From: Pezicula radicicola
Taxonomy: Eukaryota > Ascomycota > Leotiomycetes > Helotiales > Dermateaceae
Reading direction: 5' to 3'
NCBI GenBank assembly: GCA_003008705.1
Contig: PDUO01000044.1
Span: forward strand, 312,004-376,003
Length of the DNA stretch: 64,000 bases
Below are positions 46,755-57,102 of this stretch, piece by piece; positions within the stretch are counted from its first letter, which is position 1; each line of letters starts with the position of its first letter. The notes beneath the pieces were generated by a model, which saw nothing but the letters and a program-made list of their open reading frames with translations, made no database searches and was not told the DNA's origin. The position numbers and the translations under genes are program-made.

Positions 46755-47801
46755 CTAGTGCGACGGACCTGGAATTCGATGTTGATGGCTATGTGTATAT
46801 TGCCCTGGATTTATTTGAGATGGTTGTCCAGTAAAATGGGATGGTATGCCACCAGTATAGCCAGGAGCACATTGGTCGTTCCCCTCCGAGAAGTCTGACA
46901 CAATCGAGCGACTACCAATAAACGTCGATTCTTCTTGAACAAAGCTCGCGGCTTGCAAACCAACAATGTATGAACCGATGGGTATTAAGGTAATCAGGTT
47001 GAGAAACTTCGTTCCATCCTTCCTGAAATTCACAAGCTGGGCCCTAACCTCGCTTTTCTCCTTGATTGCGCCCCTTACAGCCTTCAACTCGCTTTCATCG
47101 TTGGCATATCTGGTGATTTGGCTTTGGTTTTCTTGAGTTGCTCTTAAGGGTGGTAATGATGCATTGTTCATCTGCAAGAAGCGACAATTGCGACCAAGGA
47201 CTTCATCTTCGCTATACCCAGTCATCATACAGAAACCATCGCTGCAGTAGACAATGGGTACATCATTCTTTTGAGCATCGCAGAGCACGAGAGCAACATT
47301 GCTATCGATTTTTCCTAGGTTGAACTGTGGGTTCGGGCGCTGGTCTAGCTGAATCTAAGGCATGTTCAGCGGAAGCTCTAATAAAATCGATCGAAGCGTG
47401 AGACTTGAGCAAGTTCCGAGATTTCTCCGTGCCCTACCAGCAGAAGGTACAAATCAAGAATAACATCTTTCAATACTGACGAACAAAAAAAAAAAAAACA
47501 AAAAAAGAGCCACTAACAAGAATTTGCATCATATTGAAGCCGCTGGGGGCATATACGCCGTTCCAATGCCTAGGATCAGGATCCCGTCGTGAAAGTGACC
47601 TAAGAGGCGTGTTGAGAGGTCGGGAGCTGATGGAAAACGGGGCCCTTCTCTGGTGATACTGCGAAAGAGAATGGTGGTACTATTCTCGTCGGATCAGTAT
47701 CTCATGGCCTCCGGTCGTGCAGTTCCACATGATCAGAACGACGTGCTTACCACAAAGAGTTCCCGTAGGGTCTGTGGCTTCGTCTGCTCATCCATGTCCA
47801 T
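46755..47801 (-). CDS. LOV-domain (PAS/FMN) blue-light photosensor, probably truncated by a TAG
   Basis: Short LOV protein of the Vivid/LOV3 kind. Exons 47751-47801, 47518-47658 and 46755-47348 join in phase to about 261 residues. Exon 2 encodes the N-cap (SRPLNTPLRS, RHWNGVYAPSGFNMMQIL). Exon 3 holds the LOV core: VALVLCDAQ, CMMTGYSEDEVLGR, then GRNCRFLQ with the cysteine that forms the flavin adduct, and LVNFRKDGTKFLNLITLIPI. The LOV core is complete. After it the protein is Gln/His/Pro-rich. The frame meets TAG at 46755-46757, but the same frame then stays open for about 130 more codons to 46356 with similar Gln/Asn/Pro-rich content. The stop may therefore be a recent CAG-to-TAG mutation; the photosensing part is unaffected. 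Confidence 0.82.
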
Positions 47802-48639
47802 GGCTCTGGGATCCGGTGTTCTGCGGGGGTGAGGTGTATCTTTGGGGGGAGACAGCTTCGCAGCGACTTTGATGTTCACAGCGTCTATATTGCTTTTTTG
47901 TTCACATTCTCATAGGGGGATACGAAACTTTAAAAGGGAAAAAAAAGGGAATACAGTCCTCAAAGGAAAGATGGCGAGTCTGACTCACCAGTGCCATCGT
48001 GCTGATCTATCCTTACCCACCTACTAGCACCAGCTAGGGCAAAGACAACACAACTGCCGTACGGTAGAAATACGGCCATTTAACGAGCAATACTTAAATT
48101 GTGTTGAAAGTGTACTGGAGAAGTGCGTCAAGTACGCATTCGTGGGGTTGGCTCGATCGTCGAAGCCGTTTTGATCGGTCGTGTTTGGGCACCAGATCGC
48201 CAGATACGAGCGCATGGTGTTGAGATCGTGGCATGCAGCATGTGTACTATTGCCATTTTTCTATATCGGCACGTACCTCCCTCCCGTACATTAGGTTCCT
48301 TTCCGGTAGTTGATCAAACTTACAATGGATGATAACGACAGAAAAGATAAGCCGGCAAACTGTTTTAACTAGCACCTTTGGGAGGAGGATTTGAGGAGCT
48401 TGAGTGATGCACTGATGGTTAACCAAAAATTGCAAGTGACGTTGGCGAGCCAAGCGAGCCAAGCCAAGTCACTCCCTGTAATAGACTTTTGGGTGGAGCG
48501 GCGGAACTCATTCCCTCCGCTCCGCTCGCCAAGTCAGCCTTCCTCGAAAGGTGTCTTCAGAGCTACATGCAACAGCTACCTTACGCGGCTACCAAACTCC
48601 ACGAATTCAACACCACAACCTCCCTTCCCCTCATACAAG
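47802..48639. promoter_or_regulatory. divergent promoter region, LOV gene / SWP1
   Basis: About 0.84 kb between two divergent starts. A GAGCCAAGC direct repeat occurs at about 48448-48470. I can name no light-response element with confidence. Confidence 0.4.
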
Positions 48640-49700
48640 ATGCGCTTCCTACGTTCCTTACTCCCATCGCTACTCTTCTTAGGAGCTGGTGTAGCAGAAG
48701 CAGCATCATCATGGAGTTTTGACGAGGCAGTTATCTCAGTGCAGTCAAAGGGTGCTGGTAACGGGCTCAAGGACAAGTATGCGACACCTCAATCCGAGCT
48801 TCTAAGCTTCTATTCTTCTGAACAACGAATACTAATTTCAATTGGAATAGACTATCCGATCACGTTCCCCTCGCAAAGCCTGTAACTCTAGGCGCATCCG
48901 ACGCCCTCAAGATAATCATAACAGCGACGGAAGATGGGAAAGCCAAACGACCACATCAAGCATTCCTACTCCTCCGAGACCAAGATACCGGACTAGAGGC
49001 AACATTCCCCTTCACAATGAAAGATACCGGAAAGGGAAAAGTCGACTTTGTGCGTTAAGACAACTTCAATTGATTATAACAAGATAAATAACTAACACAT
49101 ATTAAATGAAAGACACACAAAGATCTCCCAATCCAACTCCTCACCTCATCCCAACCCCTCCGAGCAACCCTCCTCCTCGCCTCCTTCGGTACCTCCAAGC
49201 CATTCAGTAACCACGTCTTCAACATTGATATCAAGACCGATCCCAATGTACCACTACCACCATACGAAAAGCCATTGCGATATGGTAAACTAGCAGAGAT
49301 CCACCATATCTTCAAACCAGACCCAAAGAGCGGACCAAAGATAATCTCCTTATTCTTCGTCTTAGCTATTCTAGCTACTGTACCAGTCCTACTTGGTTCG
49401 GTAAGTCAAGTCAATTGGTTTTCCTAGTCAAAAGATTTACAATTACTGATGAAATCATAGTGGGCATTATTAGGAGCAAACCTCGATCACCTCTCAAAAG
49501 CCACAAAATCCGCCCCGATCTCACACGCCCTATTCTTCGGGTCAATCGTAACAATGGAAGGTATCTTCTTCAAGTACTACTCTAGCTGGACTCTGTTCCA
49601 AACCCTACCAGCTGCTGGTGTCGTTGGGTTGGTTGCTTTCCTAAGCGGTAGCAAGGCTTTGTCTGAGGTCCAGACTCGACGTCTTGCGGGTGAACGGTAA
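48640..49700 (+). CDS. SWP1: oligosaccharyltransferase subunit (ribophorin II / Swp1)
   Basis: ER membrane subunit of the complex that transfers the glycan to Asn-X-Ser/Thr sites. Four exons in phase (48640-48776, 48851-49049, 49113-49400, 49461-49700) give about 287 residues, the normal length for fungal Swp1. Residues 1-21 form a signal peptide (LLFLGAGVAEA). A luminal beta-rich domain follows (LTSSQPLRATLLLASFG). Near residue 180 comes the conserved Swp1 block LPPYEKPLRYGKLAEIHHIF, then three to four membrane spans (ISLFFVLAILATVPVLLG, HALFFGSIVTMEGIFF, AAGVVGLVAFLSGS) and a short basic tail. Essential housekeeping gene; divergent from the LOV gene. Confidence 0.92.
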
Positions 49701-50139
49701 ATCTGTTTGATCAAGCTAGGTATGAAGGAGCAGATAGATATAAGAGGAATTACGAGACATGAGGACTGAAGGAAATGTCCACTGTAACACCTAAGATGGG
49801 AATCATAAAGTGATAAAAGTGAAGGGTGTAGGTACATATCGGGGCAGGATCGTCTGTGTATTGTAAAATGAAGGTGTTAAAGGGTCAAGCATGTGAGCGA
49901 TACAGGAATTGAAGATCAAGATTGGTCGAATTCTAGAGCGTTCTTAGTGACTGGTAGCCACATTCCTGCGTTTACTTAGGTAAGTTTCGAACTTGCTCGT
50001 GCCAGGTCCATCAAGATACCAGTCACCGGCAGGTTTAAACAACGATCCAGAATAACTTTTAATTCAATGTCCATTGAGTCATAATCCATCAATACCATAC
50101 CTCTCATCATCAAACTCAGGAACCCTCATTAAACTCCCA
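49701..50139. other. intergenic between convergent SWP1 and nudC
   Basis: About 0.44 kb, 3' regions of both genes; no gene seen. Confidence 0.4.
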
Positions 50140-51106
50140 CTAGTTACCGAATCCACCCAAACCATCCATCTTTGCGTTTGAGAAATCCATCTCCGGATGC
50201 TGCTTCTTAAACTATGACGTTCCCAGGCATTAGCATAAGTCCTTCTAGTTACAAAAGCTCGACAAGAGACATGAAACAGCTCATAGAAATCTGTAGAATG
50301 AGAACAAAACAAACAAAAAACACAAACCTTATTCAACATCTCCATCTTCTTCTCCTCATCACTACTCGGCAACCCCATCTCCTTCTGACGCTGATCATAC
50401 ATCATCTTCTCAACCATCCCCCTCGTACTCCCATCCAAATCCGCAAGTTTACTATTCTCCGGTGTAATCTTCGTAACATCTATCTTTGGCGCAGTAGTAA
50501 CAACATGCGCCCACCATTCCATCTTATTCGATTTATCAAGATGGAGTTCAAGAACTTTGGTATTGGGTTTAGGAGATGTTGTGAGCGTCCAGGTGGATTC
50601 ATCAACTCGGATTTCGTGGGGTAGATCTCCCTATTTTATATTAGTGATAATTGAAGAAGAGGAGGGGGATGGATGCGACGTACGCTTATGAATGGTTCTT
50701 GACCTTTAACACCGGCTACCAACTTCTTCCTCTTGATATCAATAACGAAGTCCTTTCCCTTATAGTTCCCAGGTACTTCGATGGTGATATCGAGATCACC
50801 GATTGTCTGGGTCCATTTGTAGGGAAGTTTTGCTTGTTCTTCTTCTTCCTTTGCTTTTGCTGCCGCATCAGCCTCTATTTCGGCGGTTCGGTCGGGTGTT
50901 GCCTCCCTTGGTTCTATACATGAAGGGTTAGCAGCAGATCTTGGGTAGTGGTATCTTTAAAAGCTGTTGTGATGAGAGGAGGGGGGTAGAGGGGTAATTT
51001 TCAAGCTTGGGGCACAGTGGCAATGGATGATTTCGACCTTGTGTAATGATCCCCTAGTTTAGTCACTAGAATAACAATTAAGCTTACCTTCGTCGTGATC
51101 AGCCAT
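50140..51106 (-). CDS. nudC: nuclear movement protein NudC (CS domain)
   Basis: Co-chaperone of the dynein/LIS1 pathway needed for nuclear migration in hyphae. Four exons in phase (51088-51106, 50684-50913, 50328-50630, 50140-50211) give about 207 residues. The first exon is only 19 bp (MADHDE). A Glu/Ala coiled-coil-like segment is followed by the CS (p23-like) domain: [55 protein letters not shown]. The tail holds [17 protein letters not shown], the conserved NudC C-terminus. Its length and order match fungal NudC. It starts only 233 bp from TFB3, divergently. Confidence 0.93.
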
Positions 51107-51339
51107 GTTGTGATGGTTCAAAATACCTAGGTATGTTGATGTTGTAAATGCTTTTTAAGAAGCAACAAGAACCGCGGAGAGAGAGAGCCTTGTCAGCAAG
51201 GCCCGCTAGTGGCGCTCTCAAAACGGCAGCCTCGTCTCCCTTGGCTTCAAAAACATCTTAACACTACCTACCTACCTACCTACCTATCTACCAACCTCGA
51301 TTTCCCGCGTCCGTCCTCCCCTTCCCTAATATATTCAAA
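51107..51339. promoter_or_regulatory. short bidirectional promoter, nudC / TFB3
   Basis: 233 bp between two divergent housekeeping start codons, so both promoters overlap here. It contains the CTAC repeat at 51264-51290. Confidence 0.6.
51264..51290 (+). repeat. (CTAC)n microsatellite in the TFB3 leader
   Basis: About five consecutive CTAC units plus degenerate copies, 50-75 bp before the TFB3 start codon. Confidence 0.8.
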
Positions 51340-52446
51340 ATGCCTCCGCGCCCCAGCATCTCCCATAGCAGCAGTTCACTCTCAGCCTCCAATCCCTCAG
51401 ACGACATATGTCCAGTCTGCAAATCCAATCGCTACCTAAACCCCAACCTCCGATTCCTGATCAACCCAGAATGCTACCACAAGATGTGTTCGACATGCGT
51501 AGATCGCATATTCACATCCGGACCCGCATCATGTCCCGTTCCTTATTGCGGCAAGACACTACGAAAGAAAGGATTCCACGCAGCTTTCTTTGCCGATCTA
51601 GCAATAGAAAGAGAAGTAGATATTCGGAAACGAGTTGGTGCTGTCTTTAATCGGAGACAAGATGAATTTGAGACGTTGATGGATTGGAATAATTATTTGG
51701 AGGAGGTGGAGAGTCTTATTTTTGATTTGGTGGAGGGGACTAGGGAGGAGAAGTTGAAGGCTGAGGAGAAGATTAGGGCTTATAGGGAGGGGAATAAAGG
51801 GGAGATTGAGGAGAATCGGAGGTATGGTGTTGAGGAGATGGATTTGGCGAAAAGGAGGGAGAGAGAGGAAAAGGAAGCTGCTAGGCAGAGGAGACTGGCT
51901 GCTTATAGGGAGGAGCAAGAGGAGAAGGCCGATTTGCAGAAGACGAGGATGGATGTCCTGGATCGTCTGGCTAATTCGAATGAGGATGCGAACAAGATCA
52001 CACAGCAGGCGCAGAGAGTCATTTTGAAGAAGACTTCGGCAAAGAGAAATATGGTTGATGCTCAGCAGAGCAGTAATGGAAGCGCCAGGGAACCAGGCCT
52101 CACAATCAACTTGAGAGGCCTCAAACAGAAAAAGGCACCTATCATTGAGAAACCATACGATCCATTCGGAGGTATTGATCTCACGCCATCTCGCTATACT
52201 CTGCAGCCAGACTATGACAACGAGTGGCTTGCGAATGCTAAGAGTGATCTACGACATGTGGCGGGAGGTTATAGCCTTGATGAATACTATGCCCGCACGA
52301 TGTTTGAGGCCTTTTCTGGTCTGGGTGTTTTCATAGAAGATGAAGTTATTCCACAGAATGAACCAGCATCTTCTGCTGTTGGGACGGCTGCTGCAGCGGA
52401 GGCAGCAGGTGGCAAGGTGAAGCTTGAGATGTTGGCGAGGAGGTAA
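51340..52446 (+). CDS. TFB3: TFIIH/CAK assembly factor Tfb3 (MAT1)
   Basis: Subunit that ties the CDK-activating kinase to core TFIIH for transcription initiation and repair. Single exon, 368 residues. A C3HC4 RING finger spans about residues 24-72 (ICPVCK, CYHKMCSTCVDRI, CPVPYCGKTLRKKGF). The MAT1 helical region follows, with EREVDIRKRVGAVFNRR, LMDWNNYLEEVESLIFDLV and a long Glu/Arg-rich coiled coil. The C-terminus contains YDPFGGIDLTPSRYTL and GYSLDEYYARTMFEAF, the kinase/cyclin-contact region. The usual family length is about 310-370 residues. The ATG chosen is the first in frame and lies right after the CTAC leader. Confidence 0.95.
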   Translation: MPPRPSISHSSSSLSASNPSDDICPVCKSNRYLNPNLRFLINPECYHKMCSTCVDRIFTSGPASCPVPYCGKTLRKKGFHAAFFADLAIEREVDIRKRVGAVFNRRQDEFETLMDWNNYLEEVESLIFDLVEGTREEKLKAEEKIRAYREGNKGEIEENRRYGVEEMDLAKRREREEKEAARQRRLAAYREEQEEKADLQKTRMDVLDRLANSNEDANKITQQAQRVILKKTSAKRNMVDAQQSSNGSAREPGLTINLRGLKQKKAPIIEKPYDPFGGIDLTPSRYTLQPDYDNEWLANAKSDLRHVAGGYSLDEYYARTMFEAFSGLGVFIEDEVIPQNEPASSAVGTAAAAEAAGGKVKLEMLARR

Positions 52447-53157
52447 TTAATCTTAATACCATCAGATTTGGGGGAAGGAGTTCGGGGTTCAAGCAAAGCT
52501 AGCATGGTGTACGGCGTTGGCATGGCTAGAGCATCTCGTCGTTGAAGCTGCTTATTAAATTTGCCTACAATATCATTTTAGATAGAAGGGGAAATCAATT
52601 TGAGTCAATGATTTGCTGCTTAGCAAATCATGTGTTATAATAAGATCATAATGCCATCCATTCAATAAGTTACACATGAAATGAAAATTGTGCTTTCCGA
52701 TTCCAGGTGGTAGAGTCATCTCTTGTTGATTGACAGTTTCCAAATACCTATCTTAAGTTATCCCCAATCCTGCTCCGTAGCTACCATACAAAAGCATTAG
52801 CATCAAAATGATAGCACAGACAGTATACAAATGCATTACACTCAATAAACAAGTATCTTTCTCACAGATGCTACTTCTTCTACCTGTCCAACAAGTGAAA
52901 AGGATTCTTCAATACAAGTTAATCCAGTTTCATTATTTATACTTTAACTCTGGCTAGTAGTACCCGGATAGTCCTTTCCCCCTAGGGCCGCAATCCCTCA
53001 TTCCACATTAAATGCAAGTTTTAATGCCAGCCTCTCGCCGTGTCATTTCTCAAGACGAATAAACTACTCTCAGAACGCCATGCTTGCAATTGATCTCATT
53101 AACCAGACAAACAAAATTGTAAAAATCCCTTGATCCTCTATTTATTTCTTTATTTCT
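52447..53157. other. intergenic between convergent TFB3 and AP180 genes
   Basis: About 0.7 kb of 3' flanks, no gene seen. Confidence 0.4.
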
Positions 53158-55347
53158 TTATTGTTGCCAGGCTTGTTGTTGCGTCGGCCTTGGGAACACT
53201 GGGAGTGTCTCCAACTGATCAAGTCCTCCGCCGATAGGTTGTTGATTGTTTTGCCACCCCATGCCTGTAGATGTGTTTACGAAATGACTCTGCCGGAAAG
53301 GGTTGGTACTACCAGTAGGCTGTGCTAAAAGAGCACCAGCGGTTTGGGGACGTTGAGCCGAGTTCATAGCTAAGTTCTTTGCGAAGGGATTTGTGCCTGT
53401 CGCCATTGGCCGTAAAGGAGCCGAACCCATTTGTTGTTGAACCTGCGGCTCGGGTGGAGGAGAAAAGGTATGTAGAGTTTGGGGACTTGATCTTGCAAAT
53501 GGGTTTGTGGATTGACGGCCCATTGGAGATGTGACCGGGGGTGATGCTGGGAAAGAAGGGCCGCCCATTCCGGTAGGATTCGTCATCACCGAAGATTGGC
53601 GGAAAGGGTTGGTCGTCTGTTGACTAGGCTGCAAATTTCCAAGTTGCTGCTGCTGTACTGGCTGGAAAGAGGCTGCAGAGTCTTGTGGGATTGATGAGAG
53701 GCCTCCAGGCTGGAAAGATTGCTGTGGAGTATAACCTCCAAAGCCTGCTCCTGTGAAACTTGGCTGTAAGTTCTGTGGTTGTTGTAATTGCTGCTGTGGT
53801 TGCTGTTGCTGTTGCCCATTGAAACCTCCATTAAAAGGCTGTTGTGAAAACTGTGCAGGGTTTTGGAAACCAGTCTGTTGTTGGACAAATCCATTTCCTG
53901 TTTGTTGAAACTGCGGCTGCTGCTGGTGTTGCTGTTGCTGTTGCTGTTGCATCTGAAAGGGAGCCCCACTTGTAAATTGTTGTTGCTGGAGTCCAGGTTG
54001 GGTAGCCATAGGTTGTTGATTCTGCTCAATCGAGTCGAAGAAATCAATTAGATCAGGATCAGGCCCCTTTGCAGGCTGTACAGGCTTAGATGCAAACTGG
54101 CTCCCGCCAACATCTGGAAACGTACGTCCTGCAGCAGCTTTCAATTCCGACTCGCTTTTTTTGTTGGTCAAAAATGGTTTGCTTGCTCCATTCGAAGCAC
54201 CTTTCCCCTTCTTTGAGTCTTGTTCTGCAATGTACTGTCTTCTGTTCACCTCGAAGTCTGGATCCATCAAATAGTCCTCTAATTGCTTCCCAAGATTCAC
54301 AGGAGCGTGCTTCAGTTTGGGTACTTCAACTCGAGTATGGTGTTCGTACTGTCGAGCTATACTAAGGTATGCAACCACGAAATCCGTCTGCTTCGCAAAA
54401 TTCCGGTAGATATCCATAGCTCGTTCTGCATCAGGCTTTGACATTTCGAAGAAGTGGCCTGCGACGTCATTAGCAGTAAGCCTAGTCAGGACTTTTGGGG
54501 GCCTTACCTAGAATGTTGATCATGCCTTGATTTATGACATGGAACATCGCCAGAAGGTCCAGTACTAGCATTCGAAAGACCGTTATCGTGATCTCATTTT
54601 CGGGCTCGTTATCCAGAACCTGTTCAAGAACTTAGCAAGGCACAACCGTTAGCACGGATACTTTTGCCCTACATCACACTTCAGCAAGGCCGTTATCTGC
54701 TGCTGGACAATCTCGGTCTCACGAAGAAGGCCCTTGTCAACAGATAACTTCTCCAGCCTTCGATCCCCACCTCTCACATAGTCGCATTTCGTATCCCGGT
54801 ATGCCCTCGCTCTCTCGCTCAGATAGTTGGTATAATGACGGATATTCCGGCCCTGGGTTTGGACTTTGCCATGCTCTGTTAGCACGGTCTCAATAAAGTT
54901 GCCTATCTGTGGCTGAGCCATGCATAGAGTATTGCGGCCTGCAGATATACCCACCATCGGAGAAGCTGCTGATCGCAAGCATATTCCTATGTCGTGCCAG
55001 GTATGCTAATGTCACATCCGGCGACCCTTCCCTGATCATCAGATGTACCGTGATGAGACTCTTGAATACTACCGTCCATGTTGAATCCCTCAATCTGTTT
55101 TGCAGTGCCCGGAACACCTCAGCAACGCCTGCCTCGCCGGAATGTGTCGCAATTAGAATATGCTCGATGTATCTGTTAAGTGCCAAGGTCAGCAAGAGCT
55201 CTATTGTCCGTAGGAGAGGCGGCGGATGTACTTCGTCTTTGGCGGCGCTGCCTGTAATGAGGTCAGTCAAATGAAGACAGTCAGGAAAGATCTTCTGCTC
55301 ACCTTGATCTTCGTCGCACCCTTTACAGACTTCTCAAAAGAACTCAT
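53158..55347 (-). CDS. AP180/YAP1801-type clathrin assembly protein (ANTH domain)
   Basis: Endocytic adaptor that binds PI(4,5)P2 and clathrin. Six exons in phase: 55303-55347, 55232-55251 (20 bp), 54955-55172, 54673-54863, 54508-54619 and 53158-54458, about 628 residues. The N-terminus MSSFEKSVKGATKIK plus AAPPKTKY is the ANTH phosphoinositide patch. The ANTH helices continue with EHILIATHSG, TWTVVFKSLITVHLMIREG, RNIRHYTNYLSERA, and a last part with HFFEMSKPDAERAMDIY. After about residue 285 the protein is disordered, very Gln-rich, with four NPF motifs (NPFRQ, NPFARS, NPFAKN, NPFRQS) that bind EH-domain partners. LSB5 in this window also ends with an NPF. The 20-bp exon 2 is a micro-exon supported by phase. 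Confidence 0.93.
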
Positions 55348-56661
55348 CTCTGCTCAAGCTGGCTGCAACAGCGGTGCGATAGTACACCCCAAAGAATAAT
55401 ATGAATTCGCCTAGCTAAAGCTCGATAAAGTCGTGGAGGGTGGGAGTGACAGCAAAATGGCGTTACTAACACAGCTAAAAACTATGTACGTGGCCGGTCT
55501 GGAAAAGGAAACGTGGGTGAATAATGGTGTGAGCAACAACAATTGTCGTTATCGTCGTCGTNGTCGCCGCCGAGGGTTGGTTTAGGCTTCGTACTCCAAG
55601 AGCTACAATTGAAATGAATAATGCCGTTCGACAGCCCGACCCCTGCAAGGTACGGTATGGACAACAGGATCACTCAAAAGGATCTCGGAAAATCTGTCGA
55701 AGGCATAGCAACTGGACCTTCAGGTGTGGCACTGGATTGCTGGATTACTGTAGCTACATGAACGGATTTCTTAGGAATGTCCAGGTGCAAAGTTCATAGG
55801 TAGAGAAGATTCAAGGGTCTGAGGTGGCCACCGTTTGTTGTCCAGTTATCCCTTGTCTGTTCCCCATGTCAGAAGTCAGAAGGTTAAGCGTCATTCAGCC
55901 CAGCACCAGCACCCGAGAGGCCCCTCCATGTACGGAATCCGAGATTCGATTCGGTATCGGTACGGGCAAAAGAACACTCTGCTTGGCAAAATGAGTTCCT
56001 GCTTTTTAGTCAGTGCACAATGCTATCGCGTTGCAGAATCACGGTCACTGCCTCAGCCCAGGACAATAATGTTTATGGCAATTGGCATTGGGGGTCATTA
56101 CGGTCATGTTGGGGGAGGAAGTCTTACCGTATGGTGGTGAAACAAAGGTCCGATCAATGTTTGGCAAAGCTTGCCATTAATTAATTTCGAACTACTAGTC
56201 TACAGTACATCATGGCTGAAAAGAGATATATACCGGAATACTTATCATACCTCCCTTGCTTGATCCTTAAGAGCTACTCGCAAAGACTTCTTTGAAGTGA
56301 TAATTGAGGAGCATAACATGGTATGAATCACATAAGCCGTCGTCGTGCCAATAGTGTAGCCTCCGATACCATCTATCTCGATAAAATCAAGTCGATATCT
56401 CATGATAATGCGGGGGACGGTTATCCACAATATAGGGCCAACAGCAACCAAATCTAGTAGAGTTTGTCGTCTTCTCATAATAGATACAACTACCATATCA
56501 CCACACAAGGACAACTTAAAATGTAATAATGATGAGGATCGATGAGATGGGGTATTGCGACATAACCTGGCGCGTCCACATGTTGTAGAACTTCTGGGCT
56601 TCCAGTACACGCCACCACGTCCAACGAGAGTAAGGAGTATGTTTTTGAAGCCTTCCAAGCT
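55348..56661. other. 1.3 kb without a clear gene; contains the only ambiguous base
   Basis: Open frames on both strands (for example 56245-56658 minus) lack recognisable content. Base 55562 is n, inside a GTC/GTT repeat patch (about 55547-55568). Confidence 0.4.
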
Positions 56662-57054
56662 TTAAGGGTCAGAGATGCCTTCATCGCGTTCGTATTGAAC
56701 AAGGAGGTTGTGTCGAACGCTGATTTCACGCTTCCAACCTTCCCTTACAACCAGACCACTTAAGCCCTGTGAAGGGAGAGTCCGGAAGCTCGAGTCGGAG
56801 GAATTGTTATCATATTGCACACGCTGGCTTTTCATCATCTGTGAGAACAATTAGCTTTTGATCGTGTTATGAGCACTGGAAAGGTAGGGACTTACGTGTT
56901 TAAAACTTGGAAGGATGAAGAGAAAAGAAGAGGAATCGGAGAGCTCGAAAAAATATATGGTGTTTGGTGCGTCCGCAGTTTTGCCGAAAGACGCCAGAGC
57001 TAGTCCTAATCGGGAGAGCTTCAGATAAATCTCCAGACAACCTACAAAGTACAA
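56662..57054 (-). CDS. small hypothetical protein, two exons
   Basis: Two minus-strand frames are joined by a well-formed intron (56839-56895) with donor GTAAGT, branch GCTAATTG and acceptor CTCACAG, giving 111 residues. Exon 1 contains LALASFGKTADAPNTIYFF and exon 2 a Ser-rich then basic segment (GWKREISVRHNLLVQYERD). No domain, and no clean signal peptide. The start lies only 49 bp from the start of the divergent mitochondrial tRNA synthetase gene, so they would share a promoter. It could also be an upstream or antisense transcript. Confidence 0.42.
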
Positions 57055-57102
57055 GGCTTCACAGCAAGGCCATTGATCATTGATGCCACCATTCTGCGAA
57101 AT

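Noticed and set aside
46755..46757. TAG in the LOV gene as the end of an intron
   Set aside because: No suitable upstream donor and branch site was found that would keep the frame.
56245..56658. 137-residue minus-strand open frame
   Set aside because: No recognisable content and no good splice link to the two-exon gene just upstream.
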